A stretch of 64,000 nt of DNA from UBA1723 sp045629285 (GTDB lineage: Bacteria > Bacteroidota > Bacteroidia > Bacteroidales > Paludibacteraceae): contig JAZQQY010000047.1 in assembly GCA_045629285.1 (NCBI GenBank), forward strand, positions 1 to 64,000. The letters run 5' to 3'. Positions 15,916 to 24,667 of the stretch are shown in pieces; position 1 is the stretch's first letter, and every line of letters begins with the position of its first letter. Below the pieces are notes generated by a model that did not search any database, was not told the DNA's origin, and saw only the letters and a program-made list of their open reading frames with translations. Position numbers and translations under genes: made by a program.

Positions 15916-16452
15916 ATGAATATGAAAAAAGTATTTGCTATTGTTGCTGTAGCAGCAAGCATGCTGTTGGCAACATCTTGCTGTAATTGCAAGTGTAAAT
16001 GTAACGAGGAAGGTGCTAAGTGTGAGCAGAAGTGCGATAAAGGGGAGAAAGGTGAAGGTCACCACCGTCATGGACATGGTGATGCCGATCATCGTCACGA
16101 AGGCAATCATCCGGGAGGTCCAAGACATCATGAGGGTGCTCCAGGTGAATTTGGACATCGTCGTCATCAGATGAATCCTGAGATGGCAGAGAAGATTGGA
16201 AAGTGGATGAATTTCGATAGCCTTTCAGTCGACGAGCAGAAGGCTCTTATCGCTGAGAGAAAGGCCGCAATTGATTCGATTGAGGCTGCAAGAAAGGCAA
16301 AGAGAGCTGAGTTGGATGAGAAGTGGGCTAACTTCGACAAACTATCTATCGAGGAACAGAAACAGCTTCTTGATCAGAAGAATCACATGCCATTCCACAG
16401 AAAAGGAATGAAGCACGGTCATCACGGTGGTCCAAGAGGAGAGAGAAACTAA
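15916..16452 (+). CDS. Cysteine- and histidine-rich lipoprotein
   Basis: 178 residues (or 176 from the next ATG at 15922). The lipobox LATSC gives a lipidated Cys22. Directly after it seven cysteines are packed into 19 residues (22, 23, 25, 27, 29, 36, 40), a metallothionein-like CxCxC pattern. Then come Gly/His-rich segments (HHRHGHGDADHRHEGNHPG), a helical middle with two similar units (MNFDSLSVDEQKALIAERKA and ANFDKLSIEEQKQLLDQKN), and a His-rich tail (KHGHHGGPRGERN). The helical units resemble the LTxxQ-type motif of CpxP/Spy periplasmic proteins. Binding of Zn, Ni or Cu is a strong inference. It stands alone with a strong terminator. Family not recognised. Confidence 0.75.
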   Translation: MNMKKVFAIVAVAASMLLATSCCNCKCKCNEEGAKCEQKCDKGEKGEGHHRHGHGDADHRHEGNHPGGPRHHEGAPGEFGHRRHQMNPEMAEKIGKWMNFDSLSVDEQKALIAERKAAIDSIEAARKAKRAELDEKWANFDKLSIEEQKQLLDQKNHMPFHRKGMKHGHHGGPRGERN

Positions 16453-16468
16453 TCGTATCAAATCAAGT

Positions 16469-16499
16469 AAAGCCGCTCAACATTGCGTTGAGCGGCTTT
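16469..16499 (+). terminator. Terminator of the Cys/His-rich lipoprotein
   Basis: Arms 16469-16481 and 16487-16499 pair perfectly over 13 bases with a 5-base loop and a T7 tract. The following 330 bases to 16829 hold only the promoter below; nothing else is recognisable. Confidence 0.9.
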
Positions 16500-16730
16500 T
16501 TTATTTTCACGGCATGGGAAGTTATTGTCCCGATTCCGAAGCTATCCTTTGCGTTTCCTAGTTGCATTGTCATGATCTGAATCGTAGTTTGCCATTGACA
16601 TCATGCGCGTAGCGAGAGATAGTTTATGATGTTTTCGCCTATTATGTTGCAAGAATAACGATAATAATTCGAAAACCAAATATTTTCACGCTTTTGCATG
16701 TCTTTTTGCGTCCTAATAATTCTTTATATA

Positions 16731-16764
16731 TTGTTTTAGAATTAACCGATTTTGTCTATATTTG
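16731..16764 (+). promoter_or_regulatory. Promoter of the giant coiled-coil gene
   Basis: TATATTTG at 16757-16764 matches the -7 box perfectly. A TTG at 16731-16733 lies 23 bases upstream, slightly far for the -33 element. The leader would be about 60 bases. Confidence 0.6.
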
Positions 16765-16829
16765 CAGTTTAGTGATAACTTGCATGAAGTTTTGGATGCT
16801 CGATATCATAGAAAAATAGAAGGATAGTT

Positions 16830-19800
16830 TTGAAAAAAATAATACTCATACTGTTTGTGCTGTTTAGCATTGGGTGTCTGCCACAATTGGTGAATGCCCA
16901 AGATGTTGATGCGCAAAGTGTTGAGAATGCGGAGAATAACGAGGATGATGAATCTTCAGGAGAGCAGAAACTATCCCGTAAGGAGAGAAAGAAAATTGAG
17001 GCCGAGAAGAAGAGAAAAGAGGCTGAAGCTCGTAGGTTGAAGGAAGAAGCCGAGGAAAAGGCTGCAGATGAGAAGAAAGCAGCAGAACGTGAGGCCGAGG
17101 AGAAGAAGAAACAGGCAGAAAATCAGCGTAGAATACGTCAGGAGGAAGAACGTCGCAAGCAGCAGATGGAGAATATCCAGCGTGCTCGTGAGCAGCGTGA
17201 GGCTGAGGAGAGAAGAAAACAGGCTGAGGAGGCCGAGCGAAAGGCAGCAGAAGAGGGACCGGTATATGCATCTGAGGCAGAAAGAATCCGTGCAGAAAGA
17301 GAAATCCGTCAACAACAGATCCGAGAAGAGCAGAAACGACGTGCAGAGGAAGTCGCTGAACGTCAGCGTTTAACACGTGAACGTGATGCCGAACGTCGTG
17401 CTCGTCAGAAAGAGTTGGCAGCAGAAAAGGTCGCAAGACAGAAAGCCGAAAGAGAGAGACGTCGTCAGAAGGAAATCGAAACAAAGCAGAAACAGCGTGA
17501 AAATTGGCAGTTGAAGAAACAACGTGAGGCTGAGGCTAAAGCAGCTGCACGTCAGAAGGCTCTTGAGGCTAAGCAGAAGGAGCAAGAGCAGGCAGCTGCA
17601 CGTCGTCAGGCTACTATGGAGGCTAAGCAAAAGGCTGCAGCTCAACGTGCGGAGCAGATGAGACGTACTCAGGAGATCAAGGCAGCACAACGTGAACGAG
17701 AAGCTAAAGAGCGTGCCGTACTTCAGGAAAAACGTATGCAGCGTGCTGAAAAAGAGCGTGAAATGAAAGCTAAGGAGCTTGAAAAACGAGCTCAGGCGCG
17801 TGAACGCGAGCGTCAGCGTAGAGAGGAAGCGATGGAGGCACGTGCCGCCAAACGAGAAGCTGATGCAGCAAGACAGGAGGAGTTGGAAGAGAAGCGTTTG
17901 ATTCATGCCGAGCAGGTTGCTAAGCGTAAGGAGGCTGAGGAACTTCGCAAGATACAGGCTAATGAAAAGCTGAAAGAGGAAGAGAAACAAGCCTTGATCG
18001 AGAAACAGCAACAGGAGGCTATCGCAAGAGCTCGTAAGGAGGCTGAAAGAATCATGAAGGGCAAGAATAAGGTTAGAAAAGCCCAGAAGAGAGCAGAGGA
18101 AAAAGAGAAAAAACGCCTTGAAAAGTTGGAAGAAGAAGAGGCGGAAAATGAAGAAATGATGATTCTTGCTGAGGCTATCGCTGCTGGTGATAGTGCCGCA
18201 ATCGAATATGCAAGCAAGTCAAGACGTGCGAAGAAACTCCCTGTAGTCATTTTGAAAGATGAAATGGTCAATGGTGAGCTTGAACCGGAAGGCACTATCG
18301 AGGAACCTGTAGATGAACAGGAGATGCAGACTCGTCGAACTATTGAAGCAATTATCAAGCGAAAACGTGAGGCCGCCGCAGCCGCGTTGGCTGCTAAGGA
18401 TACGGTGCAGAAAGATACGGCCTCTGCAGATAGCGAAGGTGGATTCGATGACGTGGATTCTTATGATTTGGACTCTTTGGAAGAGGATATCGACGTTGAG
18501 ATGCTAAAAGAGTATGCTGCAATAGACAGTTCGCTTCTTGCTCAGCAGTTGGCTGAACTTGAGGAGGAGATGCGCAATATGGAGGAGTTGAAAGAGGCGG
18601 AAAAGGCAGCTAAGGCAGGTCAGAGTGAAGAGATTGTCGCTAAGATTAAGATACCGAAATGCCGATATTTGAATGAGGTACATTACGATAGAGATAAGTT
18701 TAAGTTTATCTACGACTACGATTTCTTCATGTACTATTGGCATCAGCGTTACTTCTATAAAAAACGTTTCTATGACAGAACGGATACAAGTAGAGTGATA
18801 GCCAAGAAGATTATGGATTTGGTTGGTAATACTAAATACAGACGAGTATTGCTTAATGATGTAGTGGATTCTGTAATCACTCTATTGCCTGAATATGCGG
18901 CAATCGATACTCTTGTCGATTCTGTTATGACAGAGTTGAATCTTGAATATTTGGCGACTGGAGAGATCAAGATCTATTACAAGAAGCGTCGTCAGAAGAA
19001 AATCCATGCTAAGTATCAGCCTACAGCTGAAGATAATAAACCGCTTGGACATATCAAGTTCTATACCCGCAATAAACGAAAGGTTATCGAAGAGCTTGAT
19101 GGTGCGCCTTGGGATTCAGTCTTGATGGCGATGGAGGATTCTGTCGTAGACGAGAATATGGTCAAGATGACGGATTCTTTGGAACGTCTTCGTACGGCTG
19201 CAGAGGCTTCGTCTGTTGTGCTTGACAGTTTGCAGAAACAGGCCGATCGTCAGGCTGTTATAGATAGGATCACGGGTCGCAACAGTAAGAAGAAAAGCGT
19301 AGTGGCTGATAGTTCTGCTGTCGGTGGAGATCAGGAAGACCCTAAAGAAAAGAAACGATTCTTCAGGAAAAAGAAGGACGATGATGAATTTGATGAAGCT
19401 CCACCAGCTGTCGGAGATGATCAAGCAGCACCTCAGGAGAAAAAACGTTCTAGAAAGAAGAAGAATGAGGAGGAGATGCCGGCTGTAAATGAAGCTCTGA
19501 CTGAGGAAGAACAACAGCGTCTTCGTGAGGAAGCAGAACGACAGGCTTTGATCGACCGAATCACAGGACGCAAGTCAAAACCTCAGCAGGAGGAAGCTGC
19601 TGCCGCTCCACCACCAGCTGCTGCTGTCGCTACTGCTGTAGCTGAAGAAGAGGTTCAGCAGGAACAGAGTAGACGTTCCAGAAAAAAGAAAGAGGAAGTA
19701 GCTCCAGAGGAGAATCCGGCATCCGTAAGTGAGGAGGCTCCAGCTGAACCAAAAGAGAAGAGACGTAAGAAGAAAGAAGAGGTAGCTCCAGTGGAGACTC

Positions 19801-20183
19801 CTGCGGCAACTGAGGAAACTCCGGCTGAACCAAAGGAGAGAAAACGTAAAAAGAAAGAGGAAGTAGCTCCTGAAGAATCTTCCGCTCCTTCAAAACCTGC
19901 AGAGGAGACGGAGGAGGAAAAGAAGAAGCGTGAGCAACAGGAGTTGATTAATAGAATCACAGGTAGAAATTCAAGGCCGCAACCTCAAGCTGATCCTGAA
20001 CCGGAACCAGAACCGGAGCAGCCAAAAGAGAAGAAACGCTCTAAGAAGAAAAAGCAAGAGGAGGTAGTCGAAGAAGAGACTCCAGCAGCAGATGCACCTC
20101 ATGAAGAGACCGAAGAAGAAAGAAAAAGAAGAGAACAACAGGAATTGATTGACAGAATCACCGGTCGTTCTAAGAAACAATAA
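16830..20183 (+). CDS. Giant charged coiled-coil exported protein with RITGR repeats
   Basis: 1117 residues starting at a TTG codon, with AGGA 9 bases upstream and a signal peptide (to about NAQ at residue 24); no ATG is available in this position. Residues 45-460 are an almost unbroken Arg/Glu/Lys/Ala coiled coil. Residues 610-790 are a different, Tyr-rich globular-looking domain (DRDKFKFIYDYDFFMYYWHQ). Residues 800-1117 are disordered, with four copies of Q-x-(L/V)-I-(D/N)-RITGR (about 808, 904, 1037, 1104) and lysine-rich KKKEEVAP repeats; the last copy is the C-terminus. No catalytic motif. Length and composition suggest an envelope-spanning structural protein. Long antisense frames here are codon-bias artefacts. 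Confidence 0.8.
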   Translation: MKKIILILFVLFSIGCLPQLVNAQDVDAQSVENAENNEDDESSGEQKLSRKERKKIEAEKKRKEAEARRLKEEAEEKAADEKKAAEREAEEKKKQAENQRRIRQEEERRKQQMENIQRAREQREAEERRKQAEEAERKAAEEGPVYASEAERIRAEREIRQQQIREEQKRRAEEVAERQRLTRERDAERRARQKELAAEKVARQKAERERRRQKEIETKQKQRENWQLKKQREAEAKAAARQKALEAKQKEQEQAAARRQATMEAKQKAAAQRAEQMRRTQEIKAAQREREAKERAVLQEKRMQRAEKEREMKAKELEKRAQARERERQRREEAMEARAAKREADAARQEELEEKRLIHAEQVAKRKEAEELRKIQANEKLKEEEKQALIEKQQQEAIARARKEAERIMKGKNKVRKAQKRAEEKEKKRLEKLEEEEAENEEMMILAEAIAAGDSAAIEYASKSRRAKKLPVVILKDEMVNGELEPEGTIEEPVDEQEMQTRRTIEAIIKRKREAAAAALAAKDTVQKDTASADSEGGFDDVDSYDLDSLEEDIDVEMLKEYAAIDSSLLAQQLAELEEEMRNMEELKEAEKAAKAGQSEEIVAKIKIPKCRYLNEVHYDRDKFKFIYDYDFFMYYWHQRYFYKKRFYDRTDTSRVIAKKIMDLVGNTKYRRVLLNDVVDSVITLLPEYAAIDTLVDSVMTELNLEYLATGEIKIYYKKRRQKKIHAKYQPTAEDNKPLGHIKFYTRNKRKVIEELDGAPWDSVLMAMEDSVVDENMVKMTDSLERLRTAAEASSVVLDSLQKQADRQAVIDRITGRNSKKKSVVADSSAVGGDQEDPKEKKRFFRKKKDDDEFDEAPPAVGDDQAAPQEKKRSRKKKNEEEMPAVNEALTEEEQQRLREEAERQALIDRITGRKSKPQQEEAAAAPPPAAAVATAVAEEEVQQEQSRRSRKKKEEVAPEENPASVSEEAPAEPKEKRRKKKEEVAPVETPAATEETPAEPKERKRKKKEEVAPEESSAPSKPAEETEEEKKKREQQELINRITGRNSRPQPQADPEPEPEPEQPKEKKRSKKKKQEEVVEEETPAADAPHEETEEERKRREQQELIDRITGRSKKQ

Positions 20184-20220
20184 CATGGATGATGGCGAAT
20201 CATCTTCCATTTGTAACTAA

Positions 20221-20248
20221 GTAGAGACGCGATCAGTCGCGTCTCTAC
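20221..20248. terminator. gagacg-type palindromic terminator
   Basis: Arms 20221-20232 and 20237-20248, 12 bp perfect, loop of 4 (tcag). Member of a dispersed family of 'gagacg...cgtctc' hairpins in this window (see findings). Confidence 0.7.
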
Positions 20249-20281
20249 ATTCCAAAATAGGATTTATTAAAGTACAAAAAT

Positions 20282-21028
20282 ATGATTAACGAAACTATGG
20301 CAGGATTCGAGAATATCCTCGCCGCAATTGAAAAGGGAAGAGTAGTGTTCCAGTTCCCAAGTTTAGTCGACTCGCGCTACACCGTGGCGACTGTTTCCGA
20401 AAAAGATTATGTAGAGCGAAAGGAGTTGATATTCCTTGTAAGGCTATTGTTTGTCAGGATGCTTAAAGTCAGGCGTCTGATGCAGCATGGCAAAGTTCCG
20501 ACAGAAATATTCGACATAACGTTTCTCGACAAGATGCTAAAGAATTTCAAGCCGTTTGATGTGCATGATTGTTCCTATTACAATGCTATCATTCAAAATC
20601 TATTCTTTGCAGTTCTGGCTAATCCTAAGGATTCGCTTCATCCTCGTATGTTTGCTAAAGAGATAGGTCGACGTGGAGCAAAGACGAGTTTTCGTTTCCC
20701 GGAAATGTTTGCCATGCCAGAAGACGATGTCATCGACTTTTTTGATACTGTAGATGTCGAATTAGACCCTGTATTTGAATGCCTTGATACAGAGATTGGT
20801 CAGGTCGGGAAAAAGTGCCACAGAGACGGTTTTAGTCGTGAACCTCGTGCAAGTCAACGTGCAAGAGTCAGCAATTCACTCTTTTTCTATGATGATGAAG
20901 ATGGTAAAGGTTTGATACCGTTGCTTAACAGGCTTTATCTATCCGATGAAGGCTATGAAGAGTTGATCGGAAGAGCTGAAAAGATAGGTGAAGGACATGA
21001 AACCTGGTATCATGAGCAGAGTCTTTAA
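20282..21028 (+). CDS. Truncated relative of Eco57I-class (type IIG) restriction-modification enzymes
   Basis: 248 residues. The segments 'ELIFLVRLLFVRMLK', 'FDVHDCSYYNAIIQNLFFAV' and later 'ECLDTEIG', 'RDGFSREPRAS' and 'VSNSLFF' follow, in order, the helical region that precedes the methyltransferase domain in Eco57I/BREX-PglX-like proteins. The SAM-binding motifs, the NPPY catalytic motif and the nuclease domain are all absent; the frame ends just after the point where the methylase domain would begin. It has a plausible ATG and no internal stops, so it may be an expressed remnant or a domesticated domain. No other restriction gene is adjacent. Family call is from remembered motif order. 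Confidence 0.5.
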   Translation: MINETMAGFENILAAIEKGRVVFQFPSLVDSRYTVATVSEKDYVERKELIFLVRLLFVRMLKVRRLMQHGKVPTEIFDITFLDKMLKNFKPFDVHDCSYYNAIIQNLFFAVLANPKDSLHPRMFAKEIGRRGAKTSFRFPEMFAMPEDDVIDFFDTVDVELDPVFECLDTEIGQVGKKCHRDGFSREPRASQRARVSNSLFFYDDEDGKGLIPLLNRLYLSDEGYEELIGRAEKIGEGHETWYHEQSL

Positions 21029-21112
21029 CCATAAAAGACACATGATTGGAACTATCATTGTTTTTGCGCGAAAAGATATCTGGATGAATCAAAAATGTTC
21101 GTCTTTTTTTGC

Positions 21113-21120
21113 TACATTTG
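21113..21120 (+). promoter_or_regulatory. -7 promoter element of the cytosolic LRR gene
   Basis: TACATTTG fits TAnnTTTG, 44 bases before the ATG at 21165. No good TTTG at the -33 position. Confidence 0.6.
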
Positions 21121-21164
21121 TAGTGAATGTTCTAAACAATTTAATGACTTAATTTATTTTTATT

Positions 21165-22241
21165 ATGGCAAAGTATAGCTACGATGATTCTCCCATTTGG
21201 GGCAAAGAATTCAATTCCGTAGACGAAATCAAGTGGCGACCAACAATGTCCTTTTATGATGCTGCTGATATTGTAATTCCGGATTCAGTGACTACAATCA
21301 AAGAGATGAATCGTTGTACCAACATAACTATTCCAGATTCGGTGACTACAATTGGAAATCTAAGCATTTGCAGTAACATCACTCTACCTGCTACTCTAAC
21401 TAAGATCGGTAAGTTGTATTCATGCGATAATTTTGAAATTCCGAAATTTGTCGTATCTATAGAAAAACTTGACAGATGTAGCAATATAGCTATCTCGGGT
21501 AAGCAGCTCACTATAGTCGGAGATTTTATCGGCTGTACAAATGTCAATCTGCCGGAATCGTTGACTCAGATAGGTGAAATCAATGGCGTCAGCGGTATTT
21601 CTATTCCGAAGAAGGTTACTTCTGTCGGCGACTTGGTTAATTGCAGCGATATCACAATACCGAAATCAATCACTAAGCTTGGAGTTTTAAGGTCTTGCAA
21701 CGACATCAAGCTGCCTGACACGTTAACGTCAATTGACAGCATGGACAATTGCTCCAACATCACGGTTCCGGATAATTGTGCGCTTGTCAGCGGCATGTTG
21801 TTGGGTACGACAAGAAATGTGATGATCAAAGCTGTAGTATACAATGATGGACAACCTGTTTCAGAATCGATAACAGCAATTGAAGGTGTTGTAAAGGGGG
21901 CTTGGTTTATTCCGTCATGGGTGGAATCCGTTCAGGAAATAGATGGCGAGAATTGTACTACCATAGTTAAAGTCGACAGTAGAAAGCCTCCGATTCTGAG
22001 TAAGGCAGATCATCTTGGAAAAGATTGTATTCTTATTGTTCCGGAAGGAGCAAAGAGCGCGTATGCCAACCATGCTTTTTGGAGTAAGTTCAAGACAATT
22101 CAGGAGTCTGCAGAATTGAAATGTGAAACTGCCGAAGAGGCAAAAGAACGTAAAGATCGTATTTACAGAGAATATCTGGAACGCAAAAAGAGGGAAAATA
22201 GCCTATGGAATCGCTTGAAAAGATTGTTTAAAGGCAAATGA
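21165..22241 (+). CDS. BspA-type LRR protein without a signal peptide
   Basis: 358 residues beginning MAKYSYDDSPIWGKEFN, with no signal sequence or membrane segment. Residues 35-205 hold about eight short LRR-like units of 20-22 residues with cores such as NITIPDSVTTIGNLSICS. Unlike the usual BspA repeat the 'AFxxC' half is missing, leaving a compressed repeat. Residues 230-300 form another domain ending 'CILIVPEGAKSAYANHAFW', a motif also common in BspA proteins. The C-terminal 45 residues are a basic helix (RIYREYLERKKRENSLWNRL). It may act inside the cell as an interaction scaffold; function unknown. Own promoter and terminator. Confidence 0.8.
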   Translation: MAKYSYDDSPIWGKEFNSVDEIKWRPTMSFYDAADIVIPDSVTTIKEMNRCTNITIPDSVTTIGNLSICSNITLPATLTKIGKLYSCDNFEIPKFVVSIEKLDRCSNIAISGKQLTIVGDFIGCTNVNLPESLTQIGEINGVSGISIPKKVTSVGDLVNCSDITIPKSITKLGVLRSCNDIKLPDTLTSIDSMDNCSNITVPDNCALVSGMLLGTTRNVMIKAVVYNDGQPVSESITAIEGVVKGAWFIPSWVESVQEIDGENCTTIVKVDSRKPPILSKADHLGKDCILIVPEGAKSAYANHAFWSKFKTIQESAELKCETAEEAKERKDRIYREYLERKKRENSLWNRLKRLFKGK

Positions 22242-22258
22242 CTTTGTGGAATAAAAAA

Positions 22259-22282
22259 AGAGACGGTGTACACACCGTCTCT
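22259..22282. terminator. Shared bidirectional terminator (LRR gene and ackA)
   Basis: Arms 22259-22269 and 22272-22282, 11 bp perfect. T-rich on both sides. It sits between the converging LRR gene and ackA and belongs to the gagacg family. Confidence 0.85.
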
Positions 22283-22306
22283 ATGTATTTTTAGGAATCC
22301 CTTAGA

Positions 22307-23503
22307 TTACTTTACAATCTCTAGAGTATCCTTGGCGATCATGTACTCCTCATCTGTAGGAACTACAAGAACTTTAACCTTTGAATTTGGAGTTGAGATA
22401 ACCTTCTCGACACCACCTGCAGTCTTGTTGGCAGCGTCGTCGATCTCAATGCCTAGGTATCCGAAGTTATCGCAGCAAAGCTGACGGATTGTAGCCTGGT
22501 TTTCACCGATACCACCAGTGAAGACTAGGATATCCAGACCACCAAGAACAGCAGTGTAAGAACCGATGAACTTGCGAACACGGTAAACAAACATATCTCT
22601 TGCAAGTATAGCACGTTCGTTACCGTTATTGATTCCAGCCTCTACGTCGCGCATATCCTGAGAAATACCAGAGATACCCTTCAATCCACTCTCTTTGTTA
22701 AGGATATTGTTGATTGCCTTAACGTCAAGTTTTTCGCGATCCATCAAGTAAGTGATAGCACCTGTGTCGATATCACCGCAACGAGTACCCATCACAAGAC
22801 CCTCAAGAGGAGTAAGACCCATTGAAGTATCGACGCTCTTACCGTCCTTGATAGCAGAGATAGAACCACCGTTACCGATGTGGCAAGTGATCATCTTTGT
22901 GCCTTCTGGCTTCATGCCTAGGATTTCCAAAGTACGTGCAGACACGTATCTGTGGCTTGTTCCGTGGAAACCATATCTACGAACACCATCCTTCTTGTAA
23001 TACTCGTATGGAAGAGCATACATATATGCCTGAGCCGGCATAGTCTGGTGGAATGCTGTGTCGAATACTGCAACCTGCGGTACGCTTGGAAGAACAGATG
23101 TGATAGCCTCTATACCCTTAAGGTTAGCTGGGTTGTGAAGTGGAGCAAGTGGAGCACACTCCTTGATATTCTCAATAATCTCCTTAGTAATTAGTACAGA
23201 CTTGTTGAACTTCTCACCTCCGTGTACGACACGATGACCTACAGCCTCGATTTCAGACAAGTTTTTGATAGCACCGTCTTCCTTTGACTGAAGAACCTTA
23301 AGAATCAATTCGATTCCTGCTGTATGTTCTGGAATTTCGCAATCAATTTGTTTTTTTTCACCAGATGGAGTCTTGTACTTCAAGAATGAATCTTTCAAGC
23401 CGATTTTTTCAACTCCTCCCGACGCCAATGTGTCGTTCTTTGGCATGTCTATCAATTTGTACTTGATAGATGAGCTACCGCAGTTTAGTACTAATATCTT
23501 CAT
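22307..23503 (-). CDS. ackA: Acetate kinase
   Basis: 398 residues, the full length for the family. The motifs are all present: LVLNCGSSSIKYKLID at the N-terminus, HRVVHGGEKF, FDTAFHQTMP, YGFHGTSHRY, CHIGNGGSISAI and FTGGIGENQATIR. It converts acetyl phosphate + ADP to acetate + ATP in the cytoplasm, completing the fermentative acetate pathway. It follows pta by 88 bases on the same strand; an intergenic hairpin lies between them. Codon use is strongly biased, as expected for a highly expressed catabolic gene. Confidence 0.98.
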   Translation of the reverse strand: MKILVLNCGSSSIKYKLIDMPKNDTLASGGVEKIGLKDSFLKYKTPSGEKKQIDCEIPEHTAGIELILKVLQSKEDGAIKNLSEIEAVGHRVVHGGEKFNKSVLITKEIIENIKECAPLAPLHNPANLKGIEAITSVLPSVPQVAVFDTAFHQTMPAQAYMYALPYEYYKKDGVRRYGFHGTSHRYVSARTLEILGMKPEGTKMITCHIGNGGSISAIKDGKSVDTSMGLTPLEGLVMGTRCGDIDTGAITYLMDREKLDVKAINNILNKESGLKGISGISQDMRDVEAGINNGNERAILARDMFVYRVRKFIGSYTAVLGGLDILVFTGGIGENQATIRQLCCDNFGYLGIEIDDAANKTAGGVEKVISTPNSKVKVLVVPTDEEYMIAKDTLEIVK

Positions 23504-23550
23504 GTAAAATTGTTTAATGGGTATACTATAAAACCCCGATTTAATATGAA

Positions 23551-23580
23551 ATGTTGCAGACGTTAGTGCGTCTGCAACAT
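23551..23580 (-). terminator. Hairpin between pta and ackA
   Basis: Arms 23551-23562 and 23569-23580, 12 bp perfect. There is no T tract after it on the minus strand, so it may only attenuate or stabilise the upstream transcript instead of ending it. Confidence 0.5.
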
Positions 23581-23591
23581 TAGATTATTTC

Positions 23592-24602
23592 TTATTGTTT
23601 AGCTGCAATTGCCTGGTTAGCAGTAATTGCGATCATCTTAACGACATCCTCGACTGAGCAACCGCGAGATAGGTCGTTGACTGGAGCGGCAAGACCCTGA
23701 AGGATTGGTCCAAGTGCCTCTGCACCTGCAAGACGCTGTACAAGCTTGTACCCGATGTTTCCAGCCTCAAGAGAAGGGAATACCAATACGTTAGCCTGAC
23801 CTGCAACCTCGCTGCCTGGAGCCTTGCTCTTAGCAACACTTGGCACAAGAGCAGCATCAGCCTGAAGCTCTGCGTCGATCTTCAAATCTGGAGCCAACTG
23901 CTTTGCGAAGTTACCAGCCTCGATAACCTTGTCTACTGTCTCGTGCTTAGCTGAACCCTTTGTAGAGAAGCTCATGATTGCAACCTTAGGATCGTCGAAA
24001 CCGAAGATAGACTTTGCTGTGCCTGCACTTACAACTGCGATGCTACCAAGCTCCTCTGCTGTTGGAACTGGAGTTGCTGCACAGTCGGCGAATAGCAACA
24101 TACCGTCGTGACCGTAAGTCTTGTCCTTGAAGATCATTAAGAATGCACCGCTCACACACTTAGCACCCTGACGAGTCTTGATAATCTGGAATGCAGGACG
24201 AAGCACGTTACCAGTGTAGTTCTTTGCACCGGCAACCTCGCCGTCTGCGTCGCCAGCCTTAACTAGCAAACAAGCCAAGTATAGAGGATCCTTAACTAGC
24301 TCTACCGCCTGCTCAGGCTGCAAGCCCTTGCGTTGACGAAGCTGAAGCAATAGGTCGATATATTTCTGGCTGTTTGGATTGTTCTCTGGGTCGATGATTG
24401 TGGCCTTTGAGATATTCTTAAGTCCGAACTCTGAAGCCATCTTGTTGATCTCGTTAGGGTTACCCAACAAGATGATGTCTGCTATACCTTCTGCCAAAAT
24501 CTGGTCGGCAGCCTTCAAAGTACGCTCTTCTGTTCCTTCAGGAAGAACGATGCGCTGCTTGTTCTGCTTAGCGCGAGCAATAATACTGTCTAGAATTGCC
24601 AT
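23592..24602 (-). CDS. pta: Phosphate acetyltransferase
   Basis: 336 residues, the short single-domain form of the enzyme. The start MAILDSIIARAKQNKQRIVL PEGTEERT region and 'GAKNYTGNVLRPAFQIIKT', 'GAFLMIFKD' and 'NVLVFPSLEAGNIGYKLVQR' are characteristic. It makes acetyl phosphate from acetyl-CoA and phosphate; with AckA it yields ATP and acetate. No N-terminal DRTGG/BioD-like regulatory domain as in E. coli. It is the upstream gene of the pta-ackA pair, 65 bases downstream of purE on the same strand. Confidence 0.97.
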   Translation of the reverse strand: MAILDSIIARAKQNKQRIVLPEGTEERTLKAADQILAEGIADIILLGNPNEINKMASEFGLKNISKATIIDPENNPNSQKYIDLLLQLRQRKGLQPEQAVELVKDPLYLACLLVKAGDADGEVAGAKNYTGNVLRPAFQIIKTRQGAKCVSGAFLMIFKDKTYGHDGMLLFADCAATPVPTAEELGSIAVVSAGTAKSIFGFDDPKVAIMSFSTKGSAKHETVDKVIEAGNFAKQLAPDLKIDAELQADAALVPSVAKSKAPGSEVAGQANVLVFPSLEAGNIGYKLVQRLAGAEALGPILQGLAAPVNDLSRGCSVEDVVKMIAITANQAIAAKQ

Positions 24603-24667
24603 ATCTTTAGTTCATTTAATTTCGTGTGTATATCAATTGAAATTCCAACTCATCGAGTATGCAATTT

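Noticed and set aside
17370..18011. Long antisense frame (213 codons) inside the giant coiled-coil gene
   Set aside because: Arg/Glu/Lys-rich coding sequence leaves few stops on the other strand; the Leu/Ser/Phe-rich translation, lack of start signals and overlap make it an artefact. Other frames in 16864-19960 are the same.
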